A stretch of 62,969 nt of DNA, from positions 1 to 62,969 of the forward strand of contig LNDN01000013.1 in the NCBI GenBank assembly GCA_001464065.1, in the 5' to 3' direction. Under the pieces are notes generated by a model. It saw only the letters and a program-made list of their open reading frames with translations. It was not told where the DNA came from and made no database searches. Below, in pieces: positions 51,022 through 60,133 of this stretch. The position numbers were made by a program, and so were the translations under genes. Numbering within the stretch: the stretch's first letter is position 1; each line of letters begins with the position of its first letter. Source of the DNA: Acidobacteria bacterium Ga0077522 (lineage in GTDB: Bacteria; Acidobacteriota; Vicinamibacteria; Vicinamibacterales; Vicinamibacteraceae).

Positions 51022-51711
51022 CTACGCGTCCCTCAGCCAGGCGCCAGGCCCCTCGAGGAACGCCTCGTAGTCGGTCAGCACGGCATGCGGGGCCGGGATG
51101 TGGGCATTGAACTGCTCCACCGAGAAGGTCGTCGCCACGCCGACGCAGACCATGCCGGCCCCGACGGCGGCCGCCACGCCGATCGGCGCGTCCTCGAAGG
51201 CCAGACACTCGTCCGGCGGCACCTGCAGTCGCTGCGCGGCCAGCGCGAAGACGTCCGGGAATGGCTTGCCGCGCGGCACTTCGTCCCCGCGCGCGATGAT
51301 CGTCAGGCGGGCATCCAGGCCCGTCTCCGCGAACGTGTGCACGACGTTCTTGAGCGGCGCCGACGTGGCCACCGCGACGCCGATGCCATGCGCCTCGAGT
51401 CGGGCGAGCAGGGTCAGCGCCCCGCGCACCGGCACCAGCCGGCCACGCGACAACTGCCGGTAGGCCCCCTCCTTGTCCTCTTCGAGTTGCAGCATCTCGT
51501 CCATCGACATCTCGCGCTCGAACAGCATCGGGAAGATCTCGCTGTTGCGCTTGCCGTCGATGCGGCGACGCAGGTCCATCGTCAGCGGCGGTAACCCGTG
51601 CGCCTCGGCGAACCGCTCGAACGCCTGCGCGTGCAGCGACATGTTGTCGACGAGTGTGCCGTCCAGGTCGAAGACGACGGCGCGGGGGCGAAAGGCAGAC
51701 AGATCGGTCAC
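51022..51711 (-). CDS. HAD-superfamily phosphatase (beta-phosphoglucomutase-like)
   Basis: 229 residues. Motif I is VVFDLDGTLVDNMSLH (nucleophile Asp), motif II is in VAVATSAP, motif III Lys in PRGKPFPDVF, and motif IV is LAFEDAPIGVAAAVGAG. The cap insert after motif I (HAQAFERFAEAHGLP, KRNSEIFPML) is the C1 helical type of the PGM/phosphonatase branch. Sugar-phosphate phosphatase or mutase; substrate unknown. The GTG start is followed upstream by GGTCTCA heptamers. Its stop touches the convergent PEGA stop. Confidence 0.9.
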   Translation of the reverse strand: MTDLSAFRPRAVVFDLDGTLVDNMSLHAQAFERFAEAHGLPPLTMDLRRRIDGKRNSEIFPMLFEREMSMDEMLQLEEDKEGAYRQLSRGRLVPVRGALTLLARLEAHGIGVAVATSAPLKNVVHTFAETGLDARLTIIARGDEVPRGKPFPDVFALAAQRLQVPPDECLAFEDAPIGVAAAVGAGMVCVGVATTFSVEQFNAHIPAPHAVLTDYEAFLEGPGAWLRDA

Positions 51712-51713
51712 AG

Positions 51714-51734
51714 GGTCTCAGGTCTCAGGTCTCA
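51714..51734. repeat. GGTCTCA x3 heptamers
   Basis: Three exact units. The GNAT stop codon (51725-51727) is inside the middle unit, and the repeats encode its last residues. Confidence 0.85.
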
Positions 51735-52552
51735 AGGCTGGCCATGACGAGGCGACTGTAGAGTGGCACGAACCCGCGGCGCTGGACGTTGGCCTGCGAG
51801 CGCGATCCCGGCTCCACGGTGACGACGGCGAGATCGCACCGCTCGGCGCGCGCCTCTTTCAGGCGGGCCGAGAGCAGCGCCGACTGCACGCCACGGCGCC
51901 GGTGCGTCGGCAGCGTCGCGGCGCCGCAGAACTGATAGATGCCCTCGTCGACGCGGGCCGAGGCCGCGCCGGCCGGCACGCCGTGCAGGTGCGCCACGTA
52001 CCGCCGCACGTCTCCGACACCGGCGAACTGCTCGACCACCATCTCGAGCGCGCTGGTGTCGTAGTGCTCGGCGGGAGCCTCGCGCCCGTCCACGGTCTCG
52101 GCGGCGGCGAACCCCTCCACCGAGATGCGGGCCCACTCTGCCTCGGGACCGCGGGTCACGGTCAGGCCATCGGGCAGCACCTGTGGCAACAGCGCGCCGA
52201 TCTCGCATCCGAGCACCATCTCGACGCGCTGCAGGCGGTAGCCGCGCGCCTCGAGCCGGCGCACCGAGTCGACGTCGGCGAGCGTGGAGAGCTCCCATCC
52301 CGGGCGCTCGTCGAACGGCGCGTACGCGCGCTCGATGGCATCGATGTTCTCGTCGGTGAGGGGCTCGGCGATCGCCACGCCGATCACCTTGGTCATCGGG
52401 GAGCCCGGGCCGCAGTAGACGGCCGCGCCGGCCCCGACGCGCAGGCCGAACGCGGCGGTGCGTCCGGACCTCTGCGTCACGTCGGCCATCGCGAGGCTCA
52501 GTCGTGTTTCTGCGGCCTCGATGCGCCTCGCCAGCGCAATCGTGCCGATCAC
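51725..52552 (-). CDS. GNAT-family N-acetyltransferase
   Basis: 275 residues. The acetyl-CoA loop is in AATLPTHRRRGVQSALLSAR (RRxGxG/A type), followed by VTVEPGSRSQANVQRRGFVP with the conserved Asn. The N-terminal 130 residues (VIGVAIAEPLTDENIDAIER, LADVDSVRRLEARGYRLQRV) suggest a second, degenerate GNAT lobe. Substrate unknown. The GTG start overlaps the dehydrogenase stop (GTGA). The C-terminus SLET and the stop are formed by GGTCTCA repeats. Confidence 0.87.
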   Translation of the reverse strand: MIGTIALARRIEAAETRLSLAMADVTQRSGRTAAFGLRVGAGAAVYCGPGSPMTKVIGVAIAEPLTDENIDAIERAYAPFDERPGWELSTLADVDSVRRLEARGYRLQRVEMVLGCEIGALLPQVLPDGLTVTRGPEAEWARISVEGFAAAETVDGREAPAEHYDTSALEMVVEQFAGVGDVRRYVAHLHGVPAGAASARVDEGIYQFCGAATLPTHRRRGVQSALLSARLKEARAERCDLAVVTVEPGSRSQANVQRRGFVPLYSRLVMASLET

Positions 52553-53688
52553 CCGAGCACCGCGTCGGCGATGATCATGCGCTGGACTTCGGACGTCCCC
52601 TGGTAGATTTCCGTGGCTCGCACGTCGCGGAACAGGCGTTCGACGGTCGACCCACGGCGATAGCCTTCCGAGGCGAGAATCTGCATCGCGCGATCGGCAG
52701 CCGCGTGCGCCGCCTCGGACGCCGCCAGCTTCGCCATCGACGCCTCGAGGGTGCCGCGCAGCCCGCGCGCGCGTGTCGTGGCGGCCTGCCAGGTGAGCAT
52801 CCGGGCGGCCTCGAGCCCGGTCGCCATGTCGGCGAGCATGAACTGGATGGCCTGGTACTGGGCGATGGGCTGGCCGAACGCCACGCGCCGCTTCGCGTAG
52901 CCGAGGGCTTCCTGGAGGGCGGCTTCGCCGACGCCGAGGGCCTGCGCGGCAATCGCCACGCGCCCGCCATCGAGCGCCTCCATCGCGATGCCGAAACCCT
53001 GGCCCGGCTGGCCAATCAGCTGACTGGCATCGACGAACACATCGTCGAGCCGCAGGTCCATGCAGCCGAGACCGCGTACGCCGAGCGAGTCCGTGCGGTT
53101 GCGTCGCACCAGTCCCGGCGCGTCCATCGGGAGCAGGAACGCCGAGATGCCGCGAGCGCGCAGGTCGGGCCGCGTGGCGGCGAACACGATGGCGACATCG
53201 GCCGCCTCTGCGTTGGCGACCCAGACCTTGCTGCCGCGCAGGCGATATCCGACACCATCGGCGGTGGCCGTGGTCTGCTGGTTCGCGGCGTCGGAGCCCG
53301 CCTGCTCCTCCGACAAGGCAAAGGCGCCGATGGCCTCGCCGCGCGCCAGGCGACGCAGCCACTGGTCGCGCTGCGCGTCGGTGCCGTGCCGCAGCAGGGT
53401 CTCGGCGACCAGGGAGTTGTTCACCGAGAGGATGACCGCCACGGTGGCGCTGGCGTGTGCCACCGCTTCGAGCGCGAGCACATACGCGACGTCGTCTTCC
53501 CCGGCCCCTCCCCACGCCTCGGGGAGGGTCACGCCCATCAGGCCCAGCGTGCCGGCCTGCGCGATGAGGTCGCGCGGGAAGGCGCCCTGCTCATCGATCG
53601 CGGCGGCACGCGGCGCGACATGCTCGGCCGCGAACTGCCGGGCGCGCGCCGCGAAGGCGTGCTGTCGTTCGGTGGGCTGGACCTTCAC
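52549..53688 (-). CDS. Acyl-CoA dehydrogenase with catalytic Glu replaced by Gln
   Basis: 379 residues with normal flavin-binding blocks (FALSEEQAGSDAAN, VANAEAADVAIVF, YAKRRVAFGQPIAQYQA). At the site where the other two dehydrogenases in the window have IGEGTS or IYEGTS, this one reads EIYQGTSEVQRMIIA, so the base would be Gln363. The alternative helix-G Glu used by isovaleryl-type enzymes is not apparent (EALDGGRVAIAAQ). It may be inactive as a standard dehydrogenase, or act on a pre-acidified or different substrate. The CAG codon is unambiguous in this sequence. Coupled to a GNAT. Confidence 0.9.
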   Translation of the reverse strand: MKVQPTERQHAFAARARQFAAEHVAPRAAAIDEQGAFPRDLIAQAGTLGLMGVTLPEAWGGAGEDDVAYVLALEAVAHASATVAVILSVNNSLVAETLLRHGTDAQRDQWLRRLARGEAIGAFALSEEQAGSDAANQQTTATADGVGYRLRGSKVWVANAEAADVAIVFAATRPDLRARGISAFLLPMDAPGLVRRNRTDSLGVRGLGCMDLRLDDVFVDASQLIGQPGQGFGIAMEALDGGRVAIAAQALGVGEAALQEALGYAKRRVAFGQPIAQYQAIQFMLADMATGLEAARMLTWQAATTRARGLRGTLEASMAKLAASEAAHAAADRAMQILASEGYRRGSTVERLFRDVRATEIYQGTSEVQRMIIADAVLG

Positions 53689-53700
53689 GCCCGTAGGCTA

Positions 53701-54204
53701 TCAGAGGGCGGCGGTGGCGGCGTCGGCGAAGAGGGGACGCAGGCGCAGCGCGGTGGCCTCGAGGGCCTCCGGCAACACGCGGGTCTCACCGACGGTGGTC
53801 ATGAAGTTGGTGTCGCCGTTCCAGCGTGGCAGCAGGTGGATGTGCAGATGATCGGCCACCCCCGCGCCAGCCGCCCGGCCGATGTTGATGCCGACGTTGA
53901 TGCCGTGCGGCTGATAGGCCGCCCGCAGCACGATCTCGGCGCGCTGGGTCAGCTGCATCAGTTCGTGCAGCTCCTCGGGCGTCGCCTCGGCCAGAGTCGC
54001 GATGTGGCGCCCCGGCACGACCATCAGATGGCCGTTGTTGTAGGGGAACAGATTGAGGATGACGTAGCAGGTGGTGCCGCGCTGGACGATGAGCGAGGCC
54101 TGGCCGGCGTCGGCACCGGCATCGGCCGTGCAGAACACACACCCCGGCGGGGCGTGACCGGCGGTCACGTACTGCAGGCGCCAGGGAGACCAGAGATGAT
54201 CCAT
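53701..54204 (-). CDS. HIT-family nucleotide hydrolase
   Basis: 167 residues. The HIT motif is DHLHIHLLPRW, and the N-terminal half has the CxxC pair (GCVFCTA) of zinc-containing HIT proteins such as Ap4A phosphorylase-like enzymes; LNLFPYNNGHLMVVPGRHIA is the usual substrate strand. It acts on adenosine or dinucleoside polyphosphates in the cytoplasm. The ATG at 54202-54204 is 4 bp after the HU stop; an in-frame GTG lies just upstream. Fairly long for a HIT protein, with an Ala-rich tail. Confidence 0.9.
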   Translation of the reverse strand: MDHLWSPWRLQYVTAGHAPPGCVFCTADAGADAGQASLIVQRGTTCYVILNLFPYNNGHLMVVPGRHIATLAEATPEELHELMQLTQRAEIVLRAAYQPHGINVGINIGRAAGAGVADHLHIHLLPRWNGDTNFMTTVGETRVLPEALEATALRLRPLFADAATAAL

Positions 54205-54208
54205 CACC

Positions 54209-54544
54209 TCAGGACGCGACCGGCGCGGGGTCGGCCTCGGGCAGGACGATCTCGGCGTCGGTGCCTGCGCTGGCGTTGATGATGTCCTTCAGTTCCTTGC
54301 CCGGCTTGAAGTAGGGCACGTGCTTGGAGGGCACGTCCACACGGTCGCCGGTCTTCGGATTGCGGCCCTTGCGGGGCTCGCGACGACGCAGGCGGAAACT
54401 GCCGAAGCCCCTGAGCTCGACCTTGTCGCCCGCGTGGAGGGCACGGATGACCGACAGGAAGACCGTCTCGACGATGAGCTCGGCGTCCTTCTTGGTGAGT
54501 TCCGAGACGCGGGAGACCTCTTCGACGAGATCCGCCTTGGTCAT
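54209..54544 (-). CDS. HU/IHF-family DNA-binding protein
   Basis: 111 residues. The N-terminal helices MTKADLVEEVSRVSELTKKD and the beta-arm signature GFGSFRLRRREPRKGRNPKTG are unmistakable; the arm tip and VPYFKPGKELKD follow. It bends DNA as a dimer. A 15-residue acidic/Pro tail extends past the usual 90-95. KGRNPKTGDRVDVP looks closer to IHF-alpha-like than HU proteins. It sits behind the rpsA terminator and precedes the HIT gene. Confidence 0.93.
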   Translation of the reverse strand: MTKADLVEEVSRVSELTKKDAELIVETVFLSVIRALHAGDKVELRGFGSFRLRRREPRKGRNPKTGDRVDVPSKHVPYFKPGKELKDIINASAGTDAEIVLPEADPAPVAS

Positions 54545-54555
54545 GAGTGCCTCGA

Positions 54556-54598
54556 CATAAAAAGACGCCGGGCGGAGGCAGCCCCTCCGCCCGGCGTC
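54556..54598 (-). terminator. Intrinsic terminator of rpsA
   Basis: A 15-bp perfect GC-rich stem (54564-54578 with 54584-54598), 5-base loop, then TTTTT on the minus strand (54559-54563). It begins 10 bp after the rpsA stop and ends 12 bp before the HU start. Confidence 0.95.
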
Positions 54599-54608
54599 GA
54601 TGGGGCGA

Positions 54609-56375
<1,767 letters not shown>

Positions 56376-56506
56376 GCGTGGTAAATCCTCCTCGGTGGCG
56401 TTTGCCGGTCTTTACAGCGCCGGCGGCTGTCGGTTGTGGCACGCGCTATGCGGGCAACCTACGGAATCTACACCATTTAGCGCGCGCCCGTCAAAACGCC
56501 CGACGC

Positions 56507-57163
56507 CTACGGACGCGCCTGGGCGGCGCGGACCAGGGCCAGCACCTGCGCCACGACGTCGTCGATAGGCAGGCCCGTGGTGTCGATGTAGGTGGCGTCG
56601 GACGCCTGCGTCAACGGCGACACCGTCCGGCTGCGGTCGCTGTGGTCCCGCTGGGTGAGCGCGGTCGCAATGGTCGAGACATCGCCGCCGCTGGCCGCAT
56701 GCGCCGTGTCGCCGGCGCGCCGACGGGCCCGCTCCTCGGCCGAGGCGTCCAGGAAGATCTTCACGTCGGCCTGGGGCAACACGACGGTGCCGATGTCCCG
56801 CCCCTCCATGACCAGGTCGCCATCGGCGGCGTAGCCGCGCTGCCGGGCCACCAGGGCGTCGCGCACCGGGGCCAGGCGCGCGACTCGGGCCGCCGCCGCA
56901 TCCATGTCGGGCGTCCTGATGGCGCGCGTCACGTCGTGACCGTCGATGACGACGCGGCCCTGCTCGGCCTGCAGGGCGGCATCCCGGGCGACCGAGGCCA
57001 CCCCGGCCTCATCGTCCAGACTCACCCCGCGATCGAGCGCCCGCCACGCCACCGCGCGGTACATCGCGCCCGTGTCCACGTGCCGGCACCGCAACGCCTC
57101 GGCGATGGCTCGCGCCACCGTGCCCTTCCCTGCCCCTGACGGCCCATCGATTGCGATCAACAC
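56507..57163 (-). CDS. cmk: Cytidylate kinase
   Basis: 218 residues. It phosphorylates CMP and dCMP. The P-loop is IDGPSGAGKGTVARAIAEAL; CRHVDTGAMYRAVAW, MEGRDIGTVVLPQADVKIFL and SDRSRTVSPLTQASDATYID are the family blocks. The GTG at 57161-57163 begins LIAIDGPSG; adjacent TTG at 57160 is equally possible. 131 bp separate it from rpsA. Divergent from the alpha/beta hydrolase. Confidence 0.95.
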   Translation of the reverse strand: MLIAIDGPSGAGKGTVARAIAEALRCRHVDTGAMYRAVAWRALDRGVSLDDEAGVASVARDAALQAEQGRVVIDGHDVTRAIRTPDMDAAAARVARLAPVRDALVARQRGYAADGDLVMEGRDIGTVVLPQADVKIFLDASAEERARRRAGDTAHAASGGDVSTIATALTQRDHSDRSRTVSPLTQASDATYIDTTGLPIDDVVAQVLALVRAAQARP

Positions 57164-57240
57164 GGCGCACAGGATACCCGCCTTCGCGCGAGTCCCAGAG
57201 CGGCGACCTGCGAAGGATGCCTGATGGCTTCGCCGGCGAC

Positions 57241-57290
57241 TGTAGCCGTCGACCTTCAGGTCGACGGTCCGTTCGCGGGTCGCCCCTACA
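57241..57290. repeat. 50-bp palindromic element (REP-like)
   Basis: Outer arms begin TGTAG and end CTACA. Inside is a perfect 10-bp inverted repeat with a 2-bp spacer (CCGTCGACCT at 57246-57255, AGGTCGACGG at 57258-57267) and an imperfect second hairpin around GGTCGCCCC. Located 8 bp upstream of the hydrolase GTG. Confidence 0.75.
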
Positions 57291-57298
57291 ATGCCAGC

Positions 57299-58459
57299 GT
57301 GCGTCTGCTGCTGATGGGGGGCGTCGTCGTGCTCGCGCTGCTGCTGGTCGGCTGGCTCGGCCTGTCGCAGAGCCGGTACGGACGCGCGATGTCGCTGCTC
57401 GTCCGGATGGGCAAGGTGCCGGGCCCGGTGGCCGCGCACATCGGCGGCTGGCAGACGACCACGGTGGACCGCGTCATGCTGTCGTTCACCGGACGGCACG
57501 GCGACCGTGTCGCCAGACTCTACCGCCCGCAGCGCGTCCGCACGCGCCCGCTCCTGCTCAGTGGTGGCGTCCACGCACTCGGCATCGACGAACCGCGCCT
57601 CATCGCCTTTGCCGAGGCGCTCGCGCGGTCCGGCACGCCGGTCGTGACGCCGTCGCTGCCCGATCTCAAGGAGTACCGCATCACGCCGCGCCTCACCGAC
57701 GACATCGAGGACGCCGCGCTGGCCGTCCTCGCGGCGGCCGAGGTGCCACAGGATGCCGACGGCCGCATCGGGCTGCTCGGCATCTCCTTCGCGGGCGGTC
57801 TGTCCATCGTCGCCGCCGGGCGCGAGGCGCTGCGCGACCGGGTGGGCTTCGTGTTCTCGGTCGGGGGGCACGCCCGCCTGCCCGGCGTCATGCGCTACCT
57901 GTGCACCGGCCGGCAGCCAGACGGCCGCCTGCATCCGCCGCACGAGTACGGCGCCGTCATCCTGCTGACCAACGTGGCCGAGGACGTCGTGCCGGCCGCC
58001 CAGGTCGCCCCGCTGCGCGCCGCGGTCCATCAGTTCCTGCATGCGTCGCACGTCGACATGTTCGACAAGCCGCAGGCGGCCGTGGAGTTCGCCCGCGCAC
58101 GCGCGATGGAAGAGGGCCTCCCGCCAGAGGCGCAGTCGCTCATGCACCTGGTGAACACGCGCGACGCCGCCGGCCTCGGCACACGCCTGCTGCCGTTCAT
58201 CGACCGCTGGGGCGCCGATCCCGCCCTGTCGCCGGCCAGTTCGCCGGCCCCACGCGCTCCCGTCTTCGTGATGCACGCGCAGGACGACGACGTGATCCCC
58301 GACAGCGAGGCCCCGGCCCTTGGCGCGTTCCTGCGCGGGCACGGCACGCCCGCGCGCGTCCACGTGACCTCGCTCATGAGCCACGCCGAGGTGGCACGCC
58401 CACCGACGGCGGGTGAACTGCTCACGCTGGTGCGGATGTGGGCGGAGTTGCCGTGGTGA
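57299..58459 (+). CDS. Membrane-anchored alpha/beta hydrolase
   Basis: 386 residues. An N-terminal anchor (VRLLLMGGVVVLALLLVGWL) is followed by an alpha/beta hydrolase domain: LLLSGGVHALGIDEPRLIAF, nucleophile elbow LLGISFAGGLSIVAAG (GxSxAG), late Asp in HAQDDDVIPDSE and His in SLMSHAEVAR. The GTG at 57299 was chosen because an earlier start would translate the palindromic element. Exact substrate (ester, lipid) unknown. The 3' end is followed 6 bp later by AATGCCG repeats. Confidence 0.82.
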   Translation: MRLLLMGGVVVLALLLVGWLGLSQSRYGRAMSLLVRMGKVPGPVAAHIGGWQTTTVDRVMLSFTGRHGDRVARLYRPQRVRTRPLLLSGGVHALGIDEPRLIAFAEALARSGTPVVTPSLPDLKEYRITPRLTDDIEDAALAVLAAAEVPQDADGRIGLLGISFAGGLSIVAAGREALRDRVGFVFSVGGHARLPGVMRYLCTGRQPDGRLHPPHEYGAVILLTNVAEDVVPAAQVAPLRAAVHQFLHASHVDMFDKPQAAVEFARARAMEEGLPPEAQSLMHLVNTRDAAGLGTRLLPFIDRWGADPALSPASSPAPRAPVFVMHAQDDDVIPDSEAPALGAFLRGHGTPARVHVTSLMSHAEVARPPTAGELLTLVRMWAELPW

Positions 58460-58465
58460 CGAGAG

Positions 58466-58518
58466 AATGCCGCGATGCCGGAACGCCGCAATGCCGAAGG
58501 CCGCGATGCCGAAGGCCG
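58466..58518. repeat. Short repeats, left flank of four-helix gene
   Basis: AATGCCG, CGATGCCG, GAACGCCGC, AATGCCG, AAGGCCG, CGATGCCG, AAGGCCG. Units of 7-9 bp that are the reverse complement of the CGGCATT words at 59131-59161. The rest of 58519-58744 has no gene; a 7-bp GC hairpin lies at 58631-58649. Confidence 0.8.
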
Positions 58519-58744
58519 CATGCTCGATGCGACGGCAGAGGCAACGTGATGACAGGCCGTCACGCCGGCCGCCAGTGAGATCTCGCCACGTCACGCGACG
58601 CAAGCTGCTCGAACGTTGCAGTTGATGCCACACCGCGAAGGGCGCGGTGGTGTTGAAGCTGCGACGTGGAGGCATCGCTCGGTGCGGGACCGCGCGCGAA
58701 CCGCCTGTGCGTGAACTGGCATGGGACGTGCCATCACCTCAGGC

Positions 58745-59110
58745 ATGCCGCGAGACATTCAGGAGCGGGCGTTCGCGCTTGCACTTCGCGTGGTGACTCT
58801 CGAACGAGACGACTCGTTCCGTGTCACCGTGCGGCGGGTGATCGTCGAACAGTTGGTCCGGGCGGCAACGTCCATCGGCGCGAATCTGGAGGAAGCGACG
58901 GGAGCGCAATCCAAAGCCGACTTCATCGCCAGAGTAGGCATCGCCCGCAAGGAGGCACGGGAGGTACAGTTCTGGCTTCGGCTGGGACAGGAAGCTGGGG
59001 TCGTGCAGGCCGCGGATTGGACCGGCCTGCTGCAGGAGGCGGAGGAGGTGTCGCGAGTGGTGTCGGCGATCGCCCGTAGCGCGAAGCGCTCACCGAGCCG
59101 CGGGGACTAG
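58745..59110 (+). CDS. Four-helix-bundle protein (23S rRNA-intervening-sequence family)
   Basis: 121 residues from ATG 58745 (an in-frame ATG at 58721 is possible). Family signature: VEQLVRAATSIGANLEEATG, AQSKADFIARVGIARKEARE and VQFWLRLGQEAG, with the long amphipathic helices of the S23/TIGR02436 group. These proteins pentamerise and, in related Avd, assist reverse transcriptases; no RT or rRNA is here. Function in this setting unknown. The gene sits alone between convergent genes and is bounded by inverted AATGCCG/CGGCATT repeats. Confidence 0.87.
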   Translation: MPRDIQERAFALALRVVTLERDDSFRVTVRRVIVEQLVRAATSIGANLEEATGAQSKADFIARVGIARKEAREVQFWLRLGQEAGVVQAADWTGLLQEAEEVSRVVSAIARSAKRSPSRGD

Positions 59111-59130
59111 CCTGCGGCGAGAGTGCCATC

Positions 59131-59161
59131 CGGCATTCCCGGCATTCAGCACCGCGGCATT
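59131..59161. repeat. CGGCATT repeats, right flank of four-helix gene
   Basis: CGGCATT at 59131-59137, 59140-59146 and 59155-59161, inverted relative to AATGCCG at 58466-58496. The last copy overlaps the rluB TAA stop (59160-59162). Confidence 0.85.
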
Positions 59162-60116
59162 ACTTGGTTCGCTTGCGCGGCCCCCGCTTGGGGGCGACGG
59201 CCCGGGCGTACTCCTTGAGCGTGATCTTCTTCGAGACGCGCTTCCTGGCCGCCTTCTTGGTCACGCGGGGCTTGCCGCCGACCGTGCGCGTGATGTGCTT
59301 GGGCGTCGGCGCGTGGCCGAAGCGGACGCCGGCCTGGGGCTCGGTGCTGGTGCGGGTCTTGGCCGGCGCGGGGCCCGCGGCGAGACCGGCGTCGGCCCGC
59401 AGTTGCTGCACCTCCGCCGGGCGCAGCTCGCGGTACATGCCGGGCTTCATGCGGCGATCGGTCAAGGTGCCGATGCTGGTGCGCGCCAGCGTGATTACCG
59501 GCAGGCCGACGGCCTGGCACATGCGACGCACCTGGCGGTTGCGGCCCTCGTGGATGACGATCTGCAACAGGGACTGCTCACCCGAGCTCTTGGTGAAGCT
59601 CTCGATGATGCGCACCCTCGCCGGTGCCGTGCGGCGGCCATCGAGCGGCACGCCCCCCTCGAGGCGGCGCAGGGTCTCGGTGGTCGGCACACCGAAGACG
59701 CGCACCTCGTAGGTGCGCGGCACCTCGTGACGCGGGTGCGTGAGCCGGTCGGCGAGTTCGCCGTCGTTGGTCAGCAGAATCAGCCCCTCGGAGTCGAAGT
59801 CGAGACGTCCGACCGGATAGAGGCCCTGCCCGGCCTGGCCGAGGAGCGTCAGCACGGTCGGCCGACGCTGTGGATCCGACCGGGTCGTGACGTAGTGCAC
59901 CGGCTTGTAGAGCAGGATGTACCGGCGCGGCACGGCCGTGTGCAGGCGACGACCGTCGACCTCGATGCGATCGACATCGGGATCGGCCTTGGCGCCGAGC
60001 TCGCTGGCGACCTCGCCGTTGACCCGCACGCGGCCTTCGGTGATCAGCGCTTCAGCCACGCGTCGCGATGCGACACCGGCGGCCGAGAGAATCTTCTGCA
60101 GGCGCTCCTGGGGCAT
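59160..60116 (-). CDS. rluB: RluB/RsuA-type rRNA pseudouridine synthase
   Basis: 318 residues. An N-terminal S4 RNA-binding domain (QERLQKILSAAGVASRRVAE) precedes the synthase core with catalytic Asp in GRLDFDSEGLILLTNDG, and YEVRVFGV, IHEGRNRQVRRMCQAVGLPV. It isomerises a uridine of 23S rRNA (RluB, U2605 in E. coli) most likely. A 60-residue Lys/Arg-rich C-terminal tail (TKKAARKRVSKKITLKEY to RGPRKRTK) exceeds the usual length and may bind RNA. Placement behind scpB is a widely conserved scpA-scpB-rluB order. Confidence 0.94.
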   Translation of the reverse strand: MPQERLQKILSAAGVASRRVAEALITEGRVRVNGEVASELGAKADPDVDRIEVDGRRLHTAVPRRYILLYKPVHYVTTRSDPQRRPTVLTLLGQAGQGLYPVGRLDFDSEGLILLTNDGELADRLTHPRHEVPRTYEVRVFGVPTTETLRRLEGGVPLDGRRTAPARVRIIESFTKSSGEQSLLQIVIHEGRNRQVRRMCQAVGLPVITLARTSIGTLTDRRMKPGMYRELRPAEVQQLRADAGLAAGPAPAKTRTSTEPQAGVRFGHAPTPKHITRTVGGKPRVTKKAARKRVSKKITLKEYARAVAPKRGPRKRTK

Positions 60117-60133
60117 GGTGCGAGGCTCCCGCC

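Noticed and set aside
58745-59110. Avd of a diversity-generating retroelement
   Set aside because: No reverse transcriptase, template repeat or variable target nearby; family similarity only.
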